A stretch of 64,000 nt of DNA from Myxococcales bacterium (GTDB lineage Bacteria; Myxococcota_A; Polyangia; Polyangiales; Polyangiaceae): assembly GCA_021847645.1 (NCBI GenBank), contig JAJZQG010000004.1, positions 1 to 64,000 on the forward strand, in the 5' to 3' direction. Both the position numbers and the translations under genes were made by a program. How positions within the stretch are numbered: the first letter of the stretch is position 1; each line of letters opens with the position of its first letter. Under the pieces are notes generated by a model. That model ran no database searches. It saw only the letters and a program-made list of their open reading frames with translations, and had not been told where the DNA came from. Below, piece by piece: positions 34,757 through 43,346 of this stretch.

Positions 34757-34994
34757 CTACCTTCCGCCGATCAACCCCGTGGCCGACGTGCCAGCGCTCT
34801 TCACCAGGTGCACGACCGCACCGCGCAGCTCGCCCTGCGCGTGTGAATGTTTGCGGGGCGTCGTCGGCGTCACCGGATTCGACCACGACGATTGTCCCGC
34901 CAGCGCCTTCGCAGACCCAGACAACGGACGGATCGATCGGCACCAGCACACGCGCGCCCGACGACAGGGCACGAGCCCGACGACGGCGTGAGCA
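34757..34994. other. No recognised gene (238 bp)
   Basis: Between the 80-residue gene and the stop of the replication-relaxation gene. One minus-strand frame (about 34704-34949) opens with a protein-like stretch but lacks a good start and its end is low quality, so I do not call it. Confidence 0.4.
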
Positions 34995-35867
34995 TCAACT
35001 CAAGGGCCGAAACGCCGCCGTGCGGCCGTCGCCCGCAGGCTTGAAATCGGCCTCATCCAAGCCGTTACCCCGCCGTTCGGCACGGCGTGGTGGCACGGCG
35101 CAAGTGTGCGGCCACCGGCAACCAACAAGCGCCGGAAGTCCGGCAACCGGCACCACGGTCGCCCAGGTGCCGAGCTGAGCTTCGGATGCGAGGCGCCAAA
35201 GCAGCCTGGCCCGGGAATCGGCGTCCGCGACGACAAGCAGTGCGGCGAATCGCTGACCGGCCCCTCCCACGTGAAATCGCGCCCACGCCTCGAGCTTGCC
35301 GCGCAACGTCGTCGAAGTCTCAGTCCCCAAGTCCACCTCGACGGCGAAGCTGGAACTTCGACCGTCAGCCTCAACAACCCCGACTGCGTCCGGCACCAAC
35401 CTGGCCGCTCGGAAGGCCGGCTCTCGCGCCAGATCCTCCTCGAACCTGAAGTCGACCAGCCGCGAGCTGCCCGTATGCTCGGCTGCCAGGAATGCGACGA
35501 ACACGTCGCGGATCGCGAGCGCGTGGGCGAGCTTCGAAATGCGCGGGAGCCGCGCCGGCTTGGGCGGACCGTCCGGGAACGCCCCCTTGGTCTCGAGGAG
35601 CGCCATCCCCTTCGGCGCCAGGGTGAAGACATCCTCGCGATGCAGAGCCTCGCCCTGGCGATGAGACCGGACGAGGCCGTGGTCCAGCAGCGCTCTCATC
35701 CGTCGCTGCGCCCGGCGCCTGGTCTTGAAGAACAGCGTCTCGATCTGCCCGGTCCGCAGGATTCCGGCCCAGGCCAGGGTCTCGAGGACGGCGAGGTCCC
35801 GTTCGCTTCCGACCACGGACATCGCCGCGGGGTTCGGTTTCCCGCGGATAGCTCTCGCTCTCGTCAT
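34995..35867 (-). CDS. Replication-relaxation family protein
   Basis: 290 residues from the ATG at 35867. The N-terminal winged helix (AVLETLAWAGILRTGQIETLFF, AQRRMRALLDHGLVRS, TLAPKGMALL) and the mid-part KLAHALAIRDVFVAFLA, then FRFEEDLAREP...VPDAVGVVEADG with FAVEVDLGTE, match the replication-relaxation family found on conjugative plasmids and integrative elements. Asp-Glu-Asp residues of the second half resemble a restriction-like fold. These proteins are thought to take part in DNA processing for transfer or replication. The start overlaps the stop of the zinc-ribbon membrane gene (35864-35867), so the two are coupled. In this island it is one of two transfer-type genes. Confidence 0.75.
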   Translation of the reverse strand: MTRARAIRGKPNPAAMSVVGSERDLAVLETLAWAGILRTGQIETLFFKTRRRAQRRMRALLDHGLVRSHRQGEALHREDVFTLAPKGMALLETKGAFPDGPPKPARLPRISKLAHALAIRDVFVAFLAAEHTGSSRLVDFRFEEDLAREPAFRAARLVPDAVGVVEADGRSSSFAVEVDLGTETSTTLRGKLEAWARFHVGGAGQRFAALLVVADADSRARLLWRLASEAQLGTWATVVPVAGLPALVGCRWPHTCAVPPRRAERRGNGLDEADFKPAGDGRTAAFRPLS

Positions 35868-36196
35868 GACGACTCCCAGGGGAGCGGGATCGAGACACCG
35901 CACGTGCCACACGGGAACCAGGATGCCCCAGCTCCACACAACGGGCACTCGCCGACCCAGCCATGATAGACGCCGTGGCACGCGCCGCACTCGAAGCGGC
36001 CTCGCGTGAGGTTCGGGTGCCCATTCGGGCAGCGGATCTCGTCCGAGAGCATCGCCCGCGTGCCCCGAGCGAGGCGTGGCAGCCCCAGCGTCCAGCGCAG
36101 GACGACGTACAGGCCGTACGTCGCGTACAACGGCACGAGCAGTAACCAGAGCGCTGCACGGCCCGCCGTGATCTTGCTCGATCCGGTCTTCGACAT
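35864..36196 (-). CDS. Small membrane protein with zinc-ribbon Cys pairs
   Basis: 110 residues from ATG 36196, with a clean ribosome site (TTGGAGGACA). One membrane helix (about residues 14-33: ALWLLLVPLYATYGLYVVLRW) is followed by a cytosolic or outside segment with CPNGH, CGACHGVYHGW, CPLCGAG and CGTC, three to four Cys pairs that fit double zinc ribbons. It starts the two-gene unit with the replication-relaxation protein (4-base overlap). Such small Cys-rich membrane proteins are common in conjugative elements, but the exact role is unknown. Confidence 0.75.
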   Translation of the reverse strand: MSKTGSSKITAGRAALWLLLVPLYATYGLYVVLRWTLGLPRLARGTRAMLSDEIRCPNGHPNLTRGRFECGACHGVYHGWVGECPLCGAGASWFPCGTCGVSIPLPWESS

Positions 36197-36352
36197 CGCT
36201 TGTCCTCCAACGTCGCGTTCGGGGGCGGGCGGAAGCGAGAGACCGACACGCGATGACGGTACGCGAAGCGTCGCATCCAGCGTGCACACCGGGCTCTCGA
36301 CCCGCCCGCCCCCTCCCGCCTCAGGTCGTCGCGGGAGACGGCGGAACGGTCG

Positions 36353-37054
36353 TCAGGCGTTGGTGGACATCGTCGAGGTCGCAACACGTGCCACGACCAT
36401 GTCGGCGGCGTCCCCGATGCTCAACGATTGCTGCTCGTCCCAAGTAAGGCCGAGCTCCTGCACCTCCGGCACCTCGCTCCAGTCGGACACCGGCCCGTCG
36501 ATGAAGAACCTGCCCTGGAGTGCTTCCGCTTCGGCCCAGACGAAGGGCGCGGCCGAGTTGGGGTCGCCCGAGATCTCGAGCACCCGCTCGCGTTCGCGGT
36601 TCAGCCAATCGCGCTGCAGCTCGACCTTCCCGCCTCGGATCCAGACCGCGCCCGGAAGCACGAAGCCGCCCTCGTCGCGCAACTCGAGGAGAAGCTCCGG
36701 GTGGCAGGCCGAGATGTGCCGGAGCGAGGCAACGACCAGATGTGCGTTCCAGAGGCTATCGCGCACCTTGGTCGAGCCGGCTGCGTACGCATCCTCGATC
36801 CTGGCCGCCTGGGGAGCCTGCACCTGGAGGATGCGGGCGTCGGGCTGGACCTGCTTCGGAGGACCTATCTGGACGAACGGGAAGGCGAACGGCCCGCGGT
36901 CGGGCTGCCGGACGGGAGCGAGGTTCAAGCCCTCGTGAGTCCAGCTCAAGCGGCGGTTCAGCTCCGCCTGGACGTCCACGATCGCCTTCCAGACCTTCGG
37001 CGACGGCAGCGTCCGCTTCGAGATCGCGTAGTGCAGATGGTAGAAGTTCGACAT
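36353..37054 (-). CDS. Hypothetical protein, 233 residues
   Basis: From ATG 37054 (MSNFYHLHYAISKR), although an open, fairly protein-like extension runs to an ATG at 37273 (with GAGGG eight bases ahead), giving 306 residues; the upstream part has WYEEDKARQYRRARAS and could be real. Helical N-terminus, then a mixed region with LLLELRDEGGFVLPGAVWIRGGKVELQRDWLN and WTWDEQQSLS. Not recognised. The 348 bp between 37054 and the next plus-strand gene at 37402 hold no other gene. It lies just upstream of the zinc-ribbon/replication-relaxation pair, 157 bp away, and may belong to the same transfer region. Confidence 0.7.
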   Translation of the reverse strand: MSNFYHLHYAISKRTLPSPKVWKAIVDVQAELNRRLSWTHEGLNLAPVRQPDRGPFAFPFVQIGPPKQVQPDARILQVQAPQAARIEDAYAAGSTKVRDSLWNAHLVVASLRHISACHPELLLELRDEGGFVLPGAVWIRGGKVELQRDWLNRERERVLEISGDPNSAAPFVWAEAEALQGRFFIDGPVSDWSEVPEVQELGLTWDEQQSLSIGDAADMVVARVATSTMSTNA

Positions 37055-37401
37055 ACCGGTTGAGGGTTCGTGAGTAAGGGAGCCCGGTGTGCTGACGCAG
37101 GACGCGCGCGCTCGCCGGTACTGCCTCGCCTTGTCTTCCTCGTACCATCCGCTGCCGCGATCGACCTCCTTCAGCGGCGACCCTCGGCGCCGCGGGTGTT
37201 CGATGTTCGGGAGGGAGATGACCGAGTCCGCCAGAACGCGCCATGTGTGTCGTTGCGCCGTAGACCTTGCCATCGTGAGTCCCTCGTCCGGATCATGCCG
37301 CGAGAGTCAGAGGATGTTGCGAACCAGGGCGGGCATTCGTCGCCTTGCCGGCGCGACGGTAGCGGTGGTAACTTGTTGCTGTGCTGTAACCAACCGCCTG
37401 T

Positions 37402-37692
37402 ATGAAGGGACCCGAGTCCGGTGACTTCTCCCATTCGGGAGAGGTGCTTGAACTAGAAAAGGTGCGAAGATGTAGGGAATGGATGATGACCGCGGAGAGG
37501 GCGTGGTTCCGTCGTGGTTCGAAGCTTCAGACACTCATCGAGCGGCTACGGCAGGGGTCATCAGAAGACCGCGAGCTTGCGATCACGATCAGAGATGCTG
37601 TCGACGCGGGCTACCAGCAGTTGGGCGAGCTCTACCGCGAAGCGGTTGGCATGAGTGATCAGGAATGGGAGGCGGCGAAGAGGACCTTTTGA
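37402..37692 (+). CDS. Hypothetical protein, 96 residues
   Basis: Less GC-rich than its surroundings. Mostly helical: EVLELEKVRRCREWMM, FRRGSKLQTLIERLRQGSSEDRELAITIRDAVDAGYQQLGELY. Ends 23 bp before the HEPN-like gene at 37716, whose ribosome site sits in that gap, so the two are probably one operon. The start is uncertain: an ATG at 37402 lies in AT-richer DNA with no strong ribosome site; an internal ATG (37477-37486, WMM) is possible. Could be an antitoxin-like partner for the HEPN-like protein; that is guesswork from layout. Confidence 0.55.
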   Translation: MKGPESGDFSHSGEVLELEKVRRCREWMMTAERAWFRRGSKLQTLIERLRQGSSEDRELAITIRDAVDAGYQQLGELYREAVGMSDQEWEAAKRTF

Positions 37693-37715
37693 GACCAATT
37701 GACACGGAGGGATCG

Positions 37716-38519
37716 ATGTCGAACGCCAGCGCTGGCGCGCCCCAACACAAGACTGGCTACACATGGGACGAACTCGAGGAAATGGCTGGTTCGAGCGAGT
37801 ACCCGTTCAGAAAGACAGCAGTCGAAACCGCGCAAGAGCGCGTCGAGGAAATTCTGGATCTTTTTGACACCGCCGAGAGGAGAGACTTCAAGTCTGCGAC
37901 CGAAGCGCTGTGCGAGCGTCTGGACTATGATCTAGCGCATCGAAAGGCACTCCTCGCAGCCATTCGTCTTCGCAACGACTTCGCGCATCCGCGGAAGGCT
38001 AGCGACTCGGTTGGAGACGAGTCTTTTTGTCGAGCTTCTGTCGCGGAGTATCGGTATTTCGTCCGATCAGTTGCTGAACGGCTCGCGACATTGGCGGAAA
38101 TACAGCTCGCCCGGCTGCACGCGACACCGACGGGAGTCGGCTTGTCGCCAGAGGATGCGTTGAAGGCGATTCTGGCTCCCGTGCTCAATCAGGATGGTCG
38201 AGACGCCGCTACTGTCCTTGCGAGGAACGGCGCGATGCGCGATGACCTGTACTCCAAGATAAGGGAGTGGTACCCGGGAGCCGAGGCAGCGAGAGTGCAC
38301 GACCAAGTAGCCGAGTTTCTGGCGTCGGATGACGATCTGCGACTGCTGTCTTCCTCGCGCGACGTCGGAGAACTGGAAGCCAACCTGCTAGTCATCCGAC
38401 GGCGGAACCCACTCCGGGACTCGCGCTTCGAGACCAGGACCGCCTTGAATGAGATGAGTACGGGGTTGCAGGGGCTTACTGATCGCATCAATGCGTTCCG
38501 AATGCGTCGCAACAAGTAG
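37716..38519 (+). CDS. HEPN-like protein with RNDFAH motif
   Basis: 267 residues from an ATG with a strong ribosome site (CGGAGGGATCG). The helical N-terminal part has ETAQERVEEILDLFDTAERR and LRNDFAHPRK; Arg86-x4-His91 fits the HEPN motif. The C-terminal 150 residues are helical and not recognised. Part of a two-gene unit with the 96-residue gene, arranged like a HEPN/small-partner toxin-antitoxin pair. Base composition is lower in GC than neighbours, suggesting recent arrival. A catalytic role is not shown, since only the motif supports it. Confidence 0.6.
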   Translation: MSNASAGAPQHKTGYTWDELEEMAGSSEYPFRKTAVETAQERVEEILDLFDTAERRDFKSATEALCERLDYDLAHRKALLAAIRLRNDFAHPRKASDSVGDESFCRASVAEYRYFVRSVAERLATLAEIQLARLHATPTGVGLSPEDALKAILAPVLNQDGRDAATVLARNGAMRDDLYSKIREWYPGAEAARVHDQVAEFLASDDDLRLLSSSRDVGELEANLLVIRRRNPLRDSRFETRTALNEMSTGLQGLTDRINAFRMRRNK

Positions 38520-38611
38520 TGGTGAAGTCCGGCGAAGTCGGAGTCGACTTCGCGGGGCTCGCCGGAGCACTCGTCCTCGTTCCCCACATTTGCCGCGATC
38601 AAGCACTCTCT

Positions 38612-40252
38612 TCACCGCCTGCGCCTCGGCCTTCGCGGCGCTACCGTGAACTCGGTCGCGCCGTCCTCCGCTCCCGCCTGCGGCGGTCTGGCTGCCGCTC
38701 CCGCCCGCACTCTTCGCTCGAGCTCGTGGATCGGGATGGCGAGCGCGCCGTCCCGGAGGCGCCTTGTGGTCTCGGCCGGCCGCATCGGCGCGACCTGCGG
38801 GTCGACATCAATCGCACGCGCGAGCACTGCTGGATACGGTCGCAGCCGGTTCCAGAGGTAGAAGACGCGGTTTGGCAGGCGCGTCACCTCGGTCACGAGC
38901 GCATCCAGCTCCTCTCTCGGCGAAAGGAAGGGCGACTTCGGCGCCGCTTCCCAAGGTGCTGACGCAGGCCGGGGCCTGCGTCCCGTGACCGGCAGCATCT
39001 CCGACATCGCGTGGGCGTCGGCCGAAGACGACCTGAACAGGAGCTGCAGCTGGGTATTCGTCGCGACCACCTTCGGCAGCGAAGGCGAGACGCGCGTCGC
39101 GCCCGCTAGCGTCTGCGACACCAGCCAGAGCGACACGCCTCGCGACCGGGCCATCGACAGCACGCGCTCGTAGTGGTCGGCGACATCGCCTCCGGCGGCC
39201 AGGCCCTCTTGCCACTCGTCGACGAAGATCGCGACCGGACGTCGGGCTTCGGCCGGCCGTCGTTGGAATACGCCCCTGGTAACCTTCAGCGTGAACATCC
39301 CGGCCCAGAAGCGACCGAGGTCCTCGCATCCCAAGGGCGGCGAGCCAACGTCGACGATGACGATCTTCGAGCCGAGCATCGCGTGGAAGGACGGCGCGCC
39401 CGACGAGCCGAGCATGAGTCGGGTCGACGGAAGGCGCAGTAGTCGGTTCAACCTCGCCCGCACGCCGTCCAAGGAGGCGGCGGGGAGTCTGGTCCCTCCT
39501 CCGAAGAACGCGCGGACTTGCTCTGACGGCGACTCGGCAGCGGCGGAGGCGAGGGTTGCGGGGTCCGCGAGAAGGTGAGCGACGTCGGGGAGCGATAGTT
39601 GCTTCAGCACGCCGAGAAGAAGCAGGTGGTAGACGAGGTCGTCCTGCTTGACCCCGAGTTCCGCTCCCCCGAGGCGGTTCACGAGCGTCGTCACCTCGAA
39701 CGCCACATCCTCCGGCGCAACGCCTGACTCCGCCTGAAGGATTTGGAACGGCACGAGCGCCGTGGTCGAGAAGGGATTGACGATGACCAGCTGATCGAGA
39801 AGCCGGTTCGCCTGCGCGCTCGGTAGCGAGTCGACCAGTTCGCCGATGAGGGCGACCGTGAGTTCGGCCATCTCACTCTTGTGGTCGACGACCCACAGGC
39901 CGAGCGAGGACGGTTCGCGGGCAATCGTCTGAAGCAGCGCCTTCATGACCGCCCCGACGACCCTGGTCTTGCCCGCGCCCGTTCCGCCGAGCACCAAAGC
40001 ATGTCCGCTGCCGAGCACGTCGGCGCGAGGCAGGATAACGGGCACCTGGTCGTCGTGAACAGCCGCGCCGATCCGGACGACGCCCTCTCGGGTGGCGAGC
40101 TGCCGCATGTCCTGTCGGAACCGTGGGTCGAGCCGGTCCGAACGCGAGGCTGCCCGCACGGCATCGGCTTCGGCGTGATACGCGGCTTCCCGGTCATTCG
40201 CGCCACCAAGGCCCCTGATGAGACTGGTCCAGAACCCCATCGCGCACATCAT
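38612..40252 (-). CDS. TraD/VirD4-like (type IV coupling) ATPase
   Basis: 546 residues. Walker A GGTGAGKT (residues 91-98), Walker B AIFVDEWQE, and a sensor region LVSQTLAGAT are those of hexameric FtsK/HerA-type DNA pumps; SRGVSLWLVSQ is typical of VirD4/TraG coupling proteins, which feed DNA into transfer channels. No clear N-terminal membrane helices are seen, unlike classic VirD4, and the C-terminus is a basic, Arg-rich tail. Start: two adjacent ATGs (40252, 40249), the ribosome site GGAG lying very close. It is the last gene of a minus-strand run that begins with the ubiquitin-like conjugation genes. It may serve transfer of the element or a membrane step of the conjugation system. Confidence 0.8.
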   Translation of the reverse strand: MMCAMGFWTSLIRGLGGANDREAAYHAEADAVRAASRSDRLDPRFRQDMRQLATREGVVRIGAAVHDDQVPVILPRADVLGSGHALVLGGTGAGKTRVVGAVMKALLQTIAREPSSLGLWVVDHKSEMAELTVALIGELVDSLPSAQANRLLDQLVIVNPFSTTALVPFQILQAESGVAPEDVAFEVTTLVNRLGGAELGVKQDDLVYHLLLLGVLKQLSLPDVAHLLADPATLASAAAESPSEQVRAFFGGGTRLPAASLDGVRARLNRLLRLPSTRLMLGSSGAPSFHAMLGSKIVIVDVGSPPLGCEDLGRFWAGMFTLKVTRGVFQRRPAEARRPVAIFVDEWQEGLAAGGDVADHYERVLSMARSRGVSLWLVSQTLAGATRVSPSLPKVVATNTQLQLLFRSSSADAHAMSEMLPVTGRRPRPASAPWEAAPKSPFLSPREELDALVTEVTRLPNRVFYLWNRLRPYPAVLARAIDVDPQVAPMRPAETTRRLRDGALAIPIHELERRVRAGAAARPPQAGAEDGATEFTVAPRRPRRRR

Positions 40253-40328
40253 CTCCGTAGTAGTGACCCGGCTGGCGCGGTATTGCGTGGCCCGCGGATT
40301 CCGAGGGGCCCCGCGGACCGCCTCGGAA

Positions 40329-40652
40329 TCAATGCAGCGGCCAGCGCACTCCTCGCGGAAGGCTGTTCACTGGTAGCCCTGTCGAACATGGCACCAACCT
40401 CCGCACTATGACTATCAACTCATCTCCATTCATTACCCCTTCGCGGCACAGGAGGTTCCACACCGCGAGCGGGTGCCCGTCCCGCGCATGAACCAATGCG
40501 TGCTGGCACGGGTGCTGGAGTCGACAGAGCGCCCCACACTGGACCAAACCGTCGAGCGTTTCGCCGACGGTCTGAAATCCGCGCACGAGCGCTTCGACCA
40601 CGGAGGAATCCCCGGGTAGCTTGAACTTCACTCTGAGAAACGAGCGATCCAT
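40329..40652 (-). CDS. Hypothetical protein, 107 residues
   Basis: Starts MDRSFLRVKFKLPGDSS with AAGGAG in good position. Cys-containing middle (CGALCRLQHPCQHALVHARDGH) suggests a possible metal site. Not recognised. Lies between the small membrane gene (33 bp upstream) and the coupling ATPase (77 bp downstream) in the minus-strand run, so it is probably co-transcribed with the ubiquitin-like set. Confidence 0.65.
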   Translation of the reverse strand: MDRSFLRVKFKLPGDSSVVEALVRGFQTVGETLDGLVQCGALCRLQHPCQHALVHARDGHPLAVWNLLCREGVMNGDELIVIVRRLVPCSTGLPVNSLPRGVRWPLH

Positions 40653-40684
40653 GTCGAGCTCCTTGCCTGGCGCCGCTGCGCCAC

Positions 40685-41143
40685 TCAAATGCCATTGTTG
40701 TCGCCCTCGTCGCCGAAGTCCGCCCCGCCGTGATGGTCCGCGGCGGGACCGAAGACGAACTCCTCCTCGGCTTGGTGTTGCGGCGGTGGCGGCGGGGGCG
40801 CGGCCGGACGACGCGGCAGCCCCCGCGCTCGCTCGAGGTACTGGGCGCGGCGCTCTCGCTCCACGGCCCCTCGAGACCAGCTCACGTAGCCAATGGCGGC
40901 CAGCCCGAGGATGAGGAGCGGCGGCAGCACGCTCCATACGTCGATCGTAGGGATTGCAGGTAGCCGGGTGCTGGCCATCCGGCCGATCTCCGGGCACGAG
41001 CTGAACAGAACGGCCACGATGAGGAGCACAAGCCCCCAGCGTCCGGCGGACTCGACGTCCCGGGGGAACCCGAGCCGCTTGAACAGCACGCGACCCAGTG
41101 CATAGAGGAACAGAGCTGCAACGACGATGGTGATGAAGAACAT
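40685..41143 (-). CDS. Small membrane protein, 152 residues
   Basis: From ATG 41143 with GGGAGG nearby. Hydrophobic segments: about residues 2-22 (FITIVVAALFLYALGRVLF), 36-55 and 70-92 (SVLPPLLILGLAAIGYVSW), so two or three membrane helices. The C-terminal tail is Pro-rich, then HQAEEEF and acidic/Asp-Gly-rich. It lies 22 bp after the membrane JAMM peptidase gene and 33 bp before the 107-residue gene. Its place suggests it helps hold the peptidase or the ATPase at the membrane. Confidence 0.75.
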   Translation of the reverse strand: MFFITIVVAALFLYALGRVLFKRLGFPRDVESAGRWGLVLLIVAVLFSSCPEIGRMASTRLPAIPTIDVWSVLPPLLILGLAAIGYVSWSRGAVERERRAQYLERARGLPRRPAAPPPPPPQHQAEEEFVFGPAADHHGGADFGDEGDNNGI

Positions 41144-41165
41144 CTCGCTACCTCCCAAGCCACGC

Positions 41166-42299
41166 TCAATCGTGACCTGTTGAATGTGAGTCAGTGGCGG
41201 CGTCGTATGCGGAAGCCTCACGCGGGCCGCTGTCGGCCCCACCCGAGTCCGTCGGGGCGTCGGCTCCAGCGTCGGAAGTCCCCGCCGGGCGGTGCGCGGG
41301 AAGACGCACACGCCGAGGTAAGTGAGGAGCGACCGTCGCCCCGCTCGCCTCAACCCCAGTCCCCGCTACATCGGAATCTCCCGCGTCCGGGTCGCCTTCC
41401 CCAGCGTCGAGGAAGCGGTCGAAGCCGCACGCGAGCTGACTCGCGGGGGGAGCTTCGGACGGCGGCTTCGACGAGGTTCGATCGCCCTCGAGCGAGTCGA
41501 CTCGCGCGCACAGTGCGGCGACGTCGGCTGTCGCTTCGCCAGCCGCCCGGTAAGCCACGAAACTACCCACGGCCGAGGCAACAAGCGCGAGGGAAAGCAC
41601 GATCGCCGCAGCGATCGCGCCCGCGTCCTCGACAAAGCGCACGCGGACCGGCCCCTCAGTCCGGCGAAGCGATTCCTCTCTTACCGTCGGGCGAGCTTCA
41701 CTTGCAGGAGAGTTGGTTGCCCGCGCAACAGGATTGTGCCCCACGAGCCGAAGCTTTTCGGCACCAGGGCCGCGGTACACGGCAATCCGCGCTGGATCCC
41801 AGGGGTCCACGACGATCCCGAGCGAATGCGGCCGAGTCCACGACCGCTGGTTCTCCAGGTCCTTTGCCGAGAATCGCGCCCCGCACCGCACGTGCCCATG
41901 CGCCCACCCAACTATCGAACAGTCCGGGTACAGAGTCCGTGCGAGGGTCCGGGTCCCGGCTTCCGACTGCGGGCTCGTCTCCACGTACCCGGGCCGGGCC
42001 AGAGCATCGTCGTCCAAGACCGCGCCGCGGACAGCCACGTACCGTCCGCTCCCGTCCTCGCCGATCCGGCCGACGAGGATGGCGAGCCATTCGCTCGGGT
42101 CCGCACGCCGGCCGTATTCGACCATGCGTTCCACGACTTCGAAGGGAATGCGCGCTTCGAACCCGTCCTCCCCAACGAATGCCAAGGGCCGTCGATCGAG
42201 CTTGTCGCGGTCGATCCTGGGGATTCTCTCCTCGACCGTGCCCAACGGGACGAAGTCGTCCGTCATGTCGGCCCCTGCGCGGTTGTGAGCTAGACTCAT
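41166..42299 (-). CDS. Membrane-anchored JAMM/JAB metalloprotease (deubiquitinase-like)
   Basis: 377 residues. JAMM peptidases use a zinc ion to cut isopeptide bonds next to ubiquitin-like Gly-Gly ends. The motif is complete: Glu70 (SEWLAILVG), then HGHVRCGARFSAKD, i.e. His134-x-His136-x7-Ser144-x2-Asp147. After the JAMM fold comes one membrane helix (about 228-250) and an 120-residue Asp/Pro/Ala-rich tail outside the cytosol. The start at 42299 lies 7 bases after the E2 stop. Third in the cluster E1-Ubl-E2-JAB, 22 bp before the next membrane gene. A membrane-tied peptidase is unusual compared with soluble JAB partners; it could act on conjugates at the envelope. Strong call. Confidence 0.88.
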   Translation of the reverse strand: MSLAHNRAGADMTDDFVPLGTVEERIPRIDRDKLDRRPLAFVGEDGFEARIPFEVVERMVEYGRRADPSEWLAILVGRIGEDGSGRYVAVRGAVLDDDALARPGYVETSPQSEAGTRTLARTLYPDCSIVGWAHGHVRCGARFSAKDLENQRSWTRPHSLGIVVDPWDPARIAVYRGPGAEKLRLVGHNPVARATNSPASEARPTVREESLRRTEGPVRVRFVEDAGAIAAAIVLSLALVASAVGSFVAYRAAGEATADVAALCARVDSLEGDRTSSKPPSEAPPASQLACGFDRFLDAGEGDPDAGDSDVAGTGVEASGATVAPHLPRRVRLPAHRPAGTSDAGADAPTDSGGADSGPREASAYDAATDSHSTGHD

Positions 42300-42306
42300 C
42301 GGTTGC

Positions 42307-43017
42307 TTACCTCGTGCGAATGGGAGTGAAGGCGTCCCCAAGGACATCCTCGATCGCGATCCGCCGCTGCGTGCTCGGGCTGGACGGAGCGAAGCCTGAT
42401 AGTGTCTCGTCACACGACACCGGCGAAAAGGAGCAGTCCGGCTCGGGCATGCCGTGCGTGAGATGGGTCGGAAGCACCGGATACGCGAGATCGGGGTGAA
42501 GGGGCTTGCGCTTCAGCACCCTCCTCCAGTGGTTGATGGCGGCGGAGTTCCACCCGCCGTACTCGAGCCCGCGCTCGGTCTCGTCGAAGTTCAGGATGCG
42601 CATGACGTGAACGATGAGGTCCGCGAGCAGCATCTTCCCGCGCGCGTCTCTCCAAATCTCGCCGATGCAGACGGTAGCCTCGTTCGGGTGCACGTGCGGA
42701 GACCACGGCGTCGGTCGGCTGACCGCCGCCGTCCAGGGCGCGGTATACGGATAGTTGCCGCCTGCGAGCAGGTCGAAGTGGACCGTGACTTTGGGCGTGG
42801 TTTCCGCGGCCGACACGAGTACGGGAAAGGAGTAGTCGACGACGTACACTGTCGCCTGCCGCTCTCCCGTGTTCGAAGCATCGAGCCGCCGGCCCGCGCG
42901 CCAATCGTCGTCCGAGGCGTACGCCCGGATCTCCCCGAGCGCCGGGGACCGGAGTTCGGACACGACCTCCAGGTCATACTGGAGGCGGCTCGCGAGCTCG
43001 GCGGCATCCAGTTTCAT
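42307..43017 (-). CDS. E2-like ubiquitin-conjugating enzyme
   Basis: 236 residues. E2 enzymes accept activated ubiquitin-like proteins on a Cys as thioester. Here the UBC-fold motif is His110-Pro111-Asn112 (HPN), followed by Cys117 (HPNEATVCIGEIW), the spacing typical of bacterial E2-like proteins (shorter than in eukaryotes). Upstream strands VYVVDYSFPVLV, TVHFDLLAGGNYPYTAP resemble UBC beta-strands, with 'YPxxaP' conserved. The C-terminal 80 residues (LPTHLTHGMPEPDCSFSP...) are extra. The start lies 2 bases after the stop of the ubiquitin-like gene, so they are translated together. Strong call for the core. Confidence 0.88.
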   Translation of the reverse strand: MKLDAAELASRLQYDLEVVSELRSPALGEIRAYASDDDWRAGRRLDASNTGERQATVYVVDYSFPVLVSAAETTPKVTVHFDLLAGGNYPYTAPWTAAVSRPTPWSPHVHPNEATVCIGEIWRDARGKMLLADLIVHVMRILNFDETERGLEYGGWNSAAINHWRRVLKRKPLHPDLAYPVLPTHLTHGMPEPDCSFSPVSCDETLSGFAPSSPSTQRRIAIEDVLGDAFTPIRTR

Positions 43018-43019
43018 TG

Positions 43020-43295
43020 TCAGCCTCCCGCCCCGGCATTCGTGAGCAGAACGGCGATCTGGTCGCCCTCGCCCACTCCTTCCCCGATGAGGGATGCACT
43101 GGGTGGGAGCTGCCTTCCGGTCTTGACGTGCTGCAGGGCGTACGCCTGCAACGCGCTCGGCGCCTCCAGGAAGGCCGCCTTGATCATCCCGGCGATGGCC
43201 GTCTGCCCCGTGGCGGCGGGGCCGATGTCGGCCGGGAACTCCCGTGAGTCCCGCGGATGGAGGAAGATCACTCGCACTTTGCCGTTCTCTGCCAT
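43020..43295 (-). CDS. Ubiquitin-like protein ending in Gly-Gly
   Basis: 91 residues. The pattern VRVIFLHPRDS (strand 1), a helix AIAGMIKAAFLEAPS, then QIAVLLTNAGAGG fits a beta-grasp fold, and the protein ends in GG with nothing after it, so no processing is needed before activation. The N-terminal MAENGK is followed by one beta-grasp unit only. It is preceded by AGCGGAGAAC, a fair ribosome site. Order: after E1 (51 bp gap), directly before E2. Unlike two-domain bacterial Ubls there is a single domain. Direct support for being the modifier comes from position and the diglycine end. Confidence 0.85.
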   Translation of the reverse strand: MAENGKVRVIFLHPRDSREFPADIGPAATGQTAIAGMIKAAFLEAPSALQAYALQHVKTGRQLPPSASLIGEGVGEGDQIAVLLTNAGAGG

Positions 43296-43346
43296 GGTGG
43301 TTCTCCGCTGTTTTGGCGACTCGCGTCGCCGGCTCTTCTCGAGGAG

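Noticed and set aside
34704-34949. Small minus-strand gene after the replication-relaxation gene
   Set aside because: Begins with a GTG without ribosome site and ends in low-quality sequence.
37495-37520. Possible copy of the tRNA-Val 3' end (TTCGAA) as attR
   Set aside because: Only 7 to 8 bases match, and the neighbouring bases differ from the tRNA end.
38612-40252. Calling it a proven conjugation coupling protein
   Set aside because: No relaxase or type IV channel gene is seen in the window and membrane helices are lacking; family-level call only.
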